Source of the DNA: Syntrophomonadaceae bacterium | GTDB lineage: Bacteria > Bacillota > Syntrophomonadia > Syntrophomonadales > Syntrophomonadaceae | DNA length: 13,587 nt | Assembly (NCBI GenBank): GCA_012840625.1 | Contig: DUSB01000162.1 | Coordinates: forward strand, 1 to 13,587 | Direction of reading: 5' to 3' | Shown: positions 12,309 through 13,587 of the stretch, one piece after another | Position numbering within the stretch: position 1 is the first letter of the stretch | Layout: each line of letters starts with the position of its first letter | Notes under the pieces: generated by a model | Databases searched by the model: none | The model's input: only the letters and a program-made list of their open reading frames with translations | Told to the model about the DNA's origin: nothing | Made by a program: the position numbers and the translations under genes

Positions 12309-13587
12309 ATGAAAGACCTGATTATTATTGGTGGGGGTCCTGGAGGTTATGTAGCGGCGATACGAGCACGTCAGCTGGGTATGGATGTCATGCTGGTTGA
12401 ACGTGATCGTGTAGGAGGAACCTGTCTTAACCGTGGCTGTATTCCCACCAAGGCCTATTATAGAAATGCTGAGGTCTTAAGAGATATCAAACGCCTCCAG
12501 GATTATAATATTAAGGGTCCCATTGCGGACCTGGAGTTCGACCTCGAAGGGGCGCAGCAGCGAAAAAATGAAATCGTTGCCAATTTGGTAGGGGGAGTAG
12601 ATAAACTTCTGCAGGCCAACCGTGTTGAAGTCGTTTGGGGTCAGGCTCACATTCTGTCATCCTCTCAGGTAGAAGTAGAAGGAAATATCTATAATACCAG
12701 GCGAATCCTGATCGCGGCAGGAAGCAAAGTCCTGGAACCTCCCATACCTGGAATAGGGGAAGAGGGCGTTGTTACTTCTGCTGAACTGCTGGAAATGACT
12801 AGTGTTCCGTCGCGATTACTTATCATTGGCGGTGGGGTAATCGGGATGGAATTTGCGGGGATTTTTCAACAGTTTGGCAGTCAGGTTACCGTTGTAGAAG
12901 CTGGATCTTCTATATTAGGACAGCTGGATCAGGAATTGGTCAAGAGGATACGGGTGTTTATCAGACGGCAGGGAATAACAGTATACAGTAAAACCAGGGT
13001 AGAGCGAATCGAGCGCCAGGATGATCATCTTCTGGTGACAGCGGTTAATGAAAAAGAAGAAAAACAGCTAGAAGTGGACTGTGTACTGCTAGCAGTTGGG
13101 CGCCAACCCTGTACAGATGATATAAATTTAGATAAACTGGGTATCGAACTTGAAAACGATGGGATTAAGGTGGACGAAAATTATTGTACCAGTGCAGATG
13201 GAATTTATGCTATAGGTGATGTAATTGGCGGGCAGATGCTGGCTCATGTGGCTTCGGAAGAAGGAAAAGTTGCGGTAGAGAGAATGTGCGGCATGAATTC
13301 TGCCGTTTCTTATCATGCTGTTCCATCCTGCATTTTTACTTTTCCTGAAATTGCCAGTGTGGGCTTGAGTCAGGAAGAAGCAGCTGCATCCGGTTTGGAT
13401 TACCGTATTGGTAAATTTCAATTTGCCGCCAATGGCAAAGCTATGACGCTGGGGGAAACAGATGGACTGGTAAAGGTTATTGCCGATGAGAAAGATTGCA
13501 TTGTTGGGGTACATATTATGGGACCGCATGCCAGTGATTTAATTTTAGAAGGAACACTGATGGTGCGGGAAAAGATGAGTATAGAAC
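12309..13587 (+). CDS. lpdA: Dihydrolipoyl dehydrogenase (L protein), 3' end cut by window
   Basis: Reoxidises the reduced lipoyl arm of H protein, passing electrons through a disulfide and FAD to NAD+. GGGAGG (12296-12301) is 7 nt before the ATG. The frame is open to the window end, so 426 codons are visible and roughly 30-40 C-terminal residues, including the active-site His-x-x-x-x-Glu motif, are missing. Present are the FAD-binding GGGPGG (8-13), redox pair Cys39/Cys44 in GGTCLNRGCIPTKA, the NAD-binding GGGVIGMEFAG loop, AVGRQP, and the second FAD motif YAIGDVIG. An lpdA in the gcv operon suggests a dedicated L protein rather than one shared with 2-oxoacid dehydrogenases. Whether lipoate genes or a terminator follow cannot be seen. 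Confidence 0.96.
   Translation, partial: MKDLIIIGGGPGGYVAAIRARQLGMDVMLVERDRVGGTCLNRGCIPTKAYYRNAEVLRDIKRLQDYNIKGPIADLEFDLEGAQQRKNEIVANLVGGVDKLLQANRVEVVWGQAHILSSSQVEVEGNIYNTRRILIAAGSKVLEPPIPGIGEEGVVTSAELLEMTSVPSRLLIIGGGVIGMEFAGIFQQFGSQVTVVEAGSSILGQLDQELVKRIRVFIRRQGITVYSKTRVERIERQDDHLLVTAVNEKEEKQLEVDCVLLAVGRQPCTDDINLDKLGIELENDGIKVDENYCTSADGIYAIGDVIGGQMLAHVASEEGKVAVERMCGMNSAVSYHAVPSCIFTFPEIASVGLSQEEAAASGLDYRIGKFQFAANGKAMTLGETDGLVKVIADEKDCIVGVHIMGPHASDLILEGTLMVREKMSIE

Noticed and set aside
13128..13529. Minus-strand ORF of 133 codons inside lpdA
   Set aside because: Antisense shadow of the conserved dihydrolipoyl dehydrogenase frame.

Overview
The window looks like the chromosome of a low-to-moderate-GC, endospore-forming anaerobic Firmicute. 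The reasons are a GerM lipoprotein, strong AGGAGG-type ribosome sites, TTG and GTG starts, a glycine decarboxylase split into GcvPA and GcvPB, a glycine riboswitch, and an activase of the 2-hydroxyacyl-CoA dehydratase type. A Syntrophomonas-like clostridial lineage would fit, but that is an impression from gene content, not a database result. All genes lie on the + strand. I see no tRNA, rRNA, IS element, CRISPR array or prophage gene.

Layout. (1) 1-2465: the 3' end of a MoxR/BchI-like AAA+ ATPase gene, then a 590-residue VWA protein (BchD-like partner) with an intact MIDAS site. (2) 2466-2720: a promoter-like pair followed by an intrinsic terminator with no ORF between them. (3) 2721-3365: gerM lipoprotein gene with a very strong terminator. 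(4) 3366-4258: murI, glutamate racemase, with a TTG start and an inverted repeat in its leader. (5) 4259-4635: noncoding stretch with a 14-bp palindrome, a -10 box, a terminator and a doubtful 53-codon ORF. (6) 4636-5403: a stand-alone [4Fe-4S] activase of the BadF/HgdC family. (7) 5404-5776: no assignable gene, but an unusual open frame, a hairpin, a mini-ORF and a 16-bp palindrome. (8) 5777-7591: rph-rdgB-yfcE-like, a tight, overlapping RNA/nucleotide housekeeping cluster. (9) 7592-7993: a clear promoter, a single-aptamer glycine riboswitch and its terminator. (10) 7994-13587: gcvT-gcvH-gcvPA-gcvPB-lpdA, the whole glycine cleavage system, with lpdA cut by the window end.

How it works together. 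The last block is a self-contained regulon: glycine is sensed by the leader RNA, which should let RNA polymerase pass the terminator when glycine is abundant. The operon then supplies P, T, H and L proteins that convert glycine and THF to CO2, NH3, methylene-THF and NADH, or run in reverse. The middle genes are housekeeping (peptidoglycan D-glutamate, tRNA 3' maturation, clearing of non-canonical NTPs). The most open questions are the client of the lone activase and the content of the intergenic stretches beside it. I did not find a convincing wholly new system. The best candidates for something new are small RNA or leader elements in the intergenic regions.
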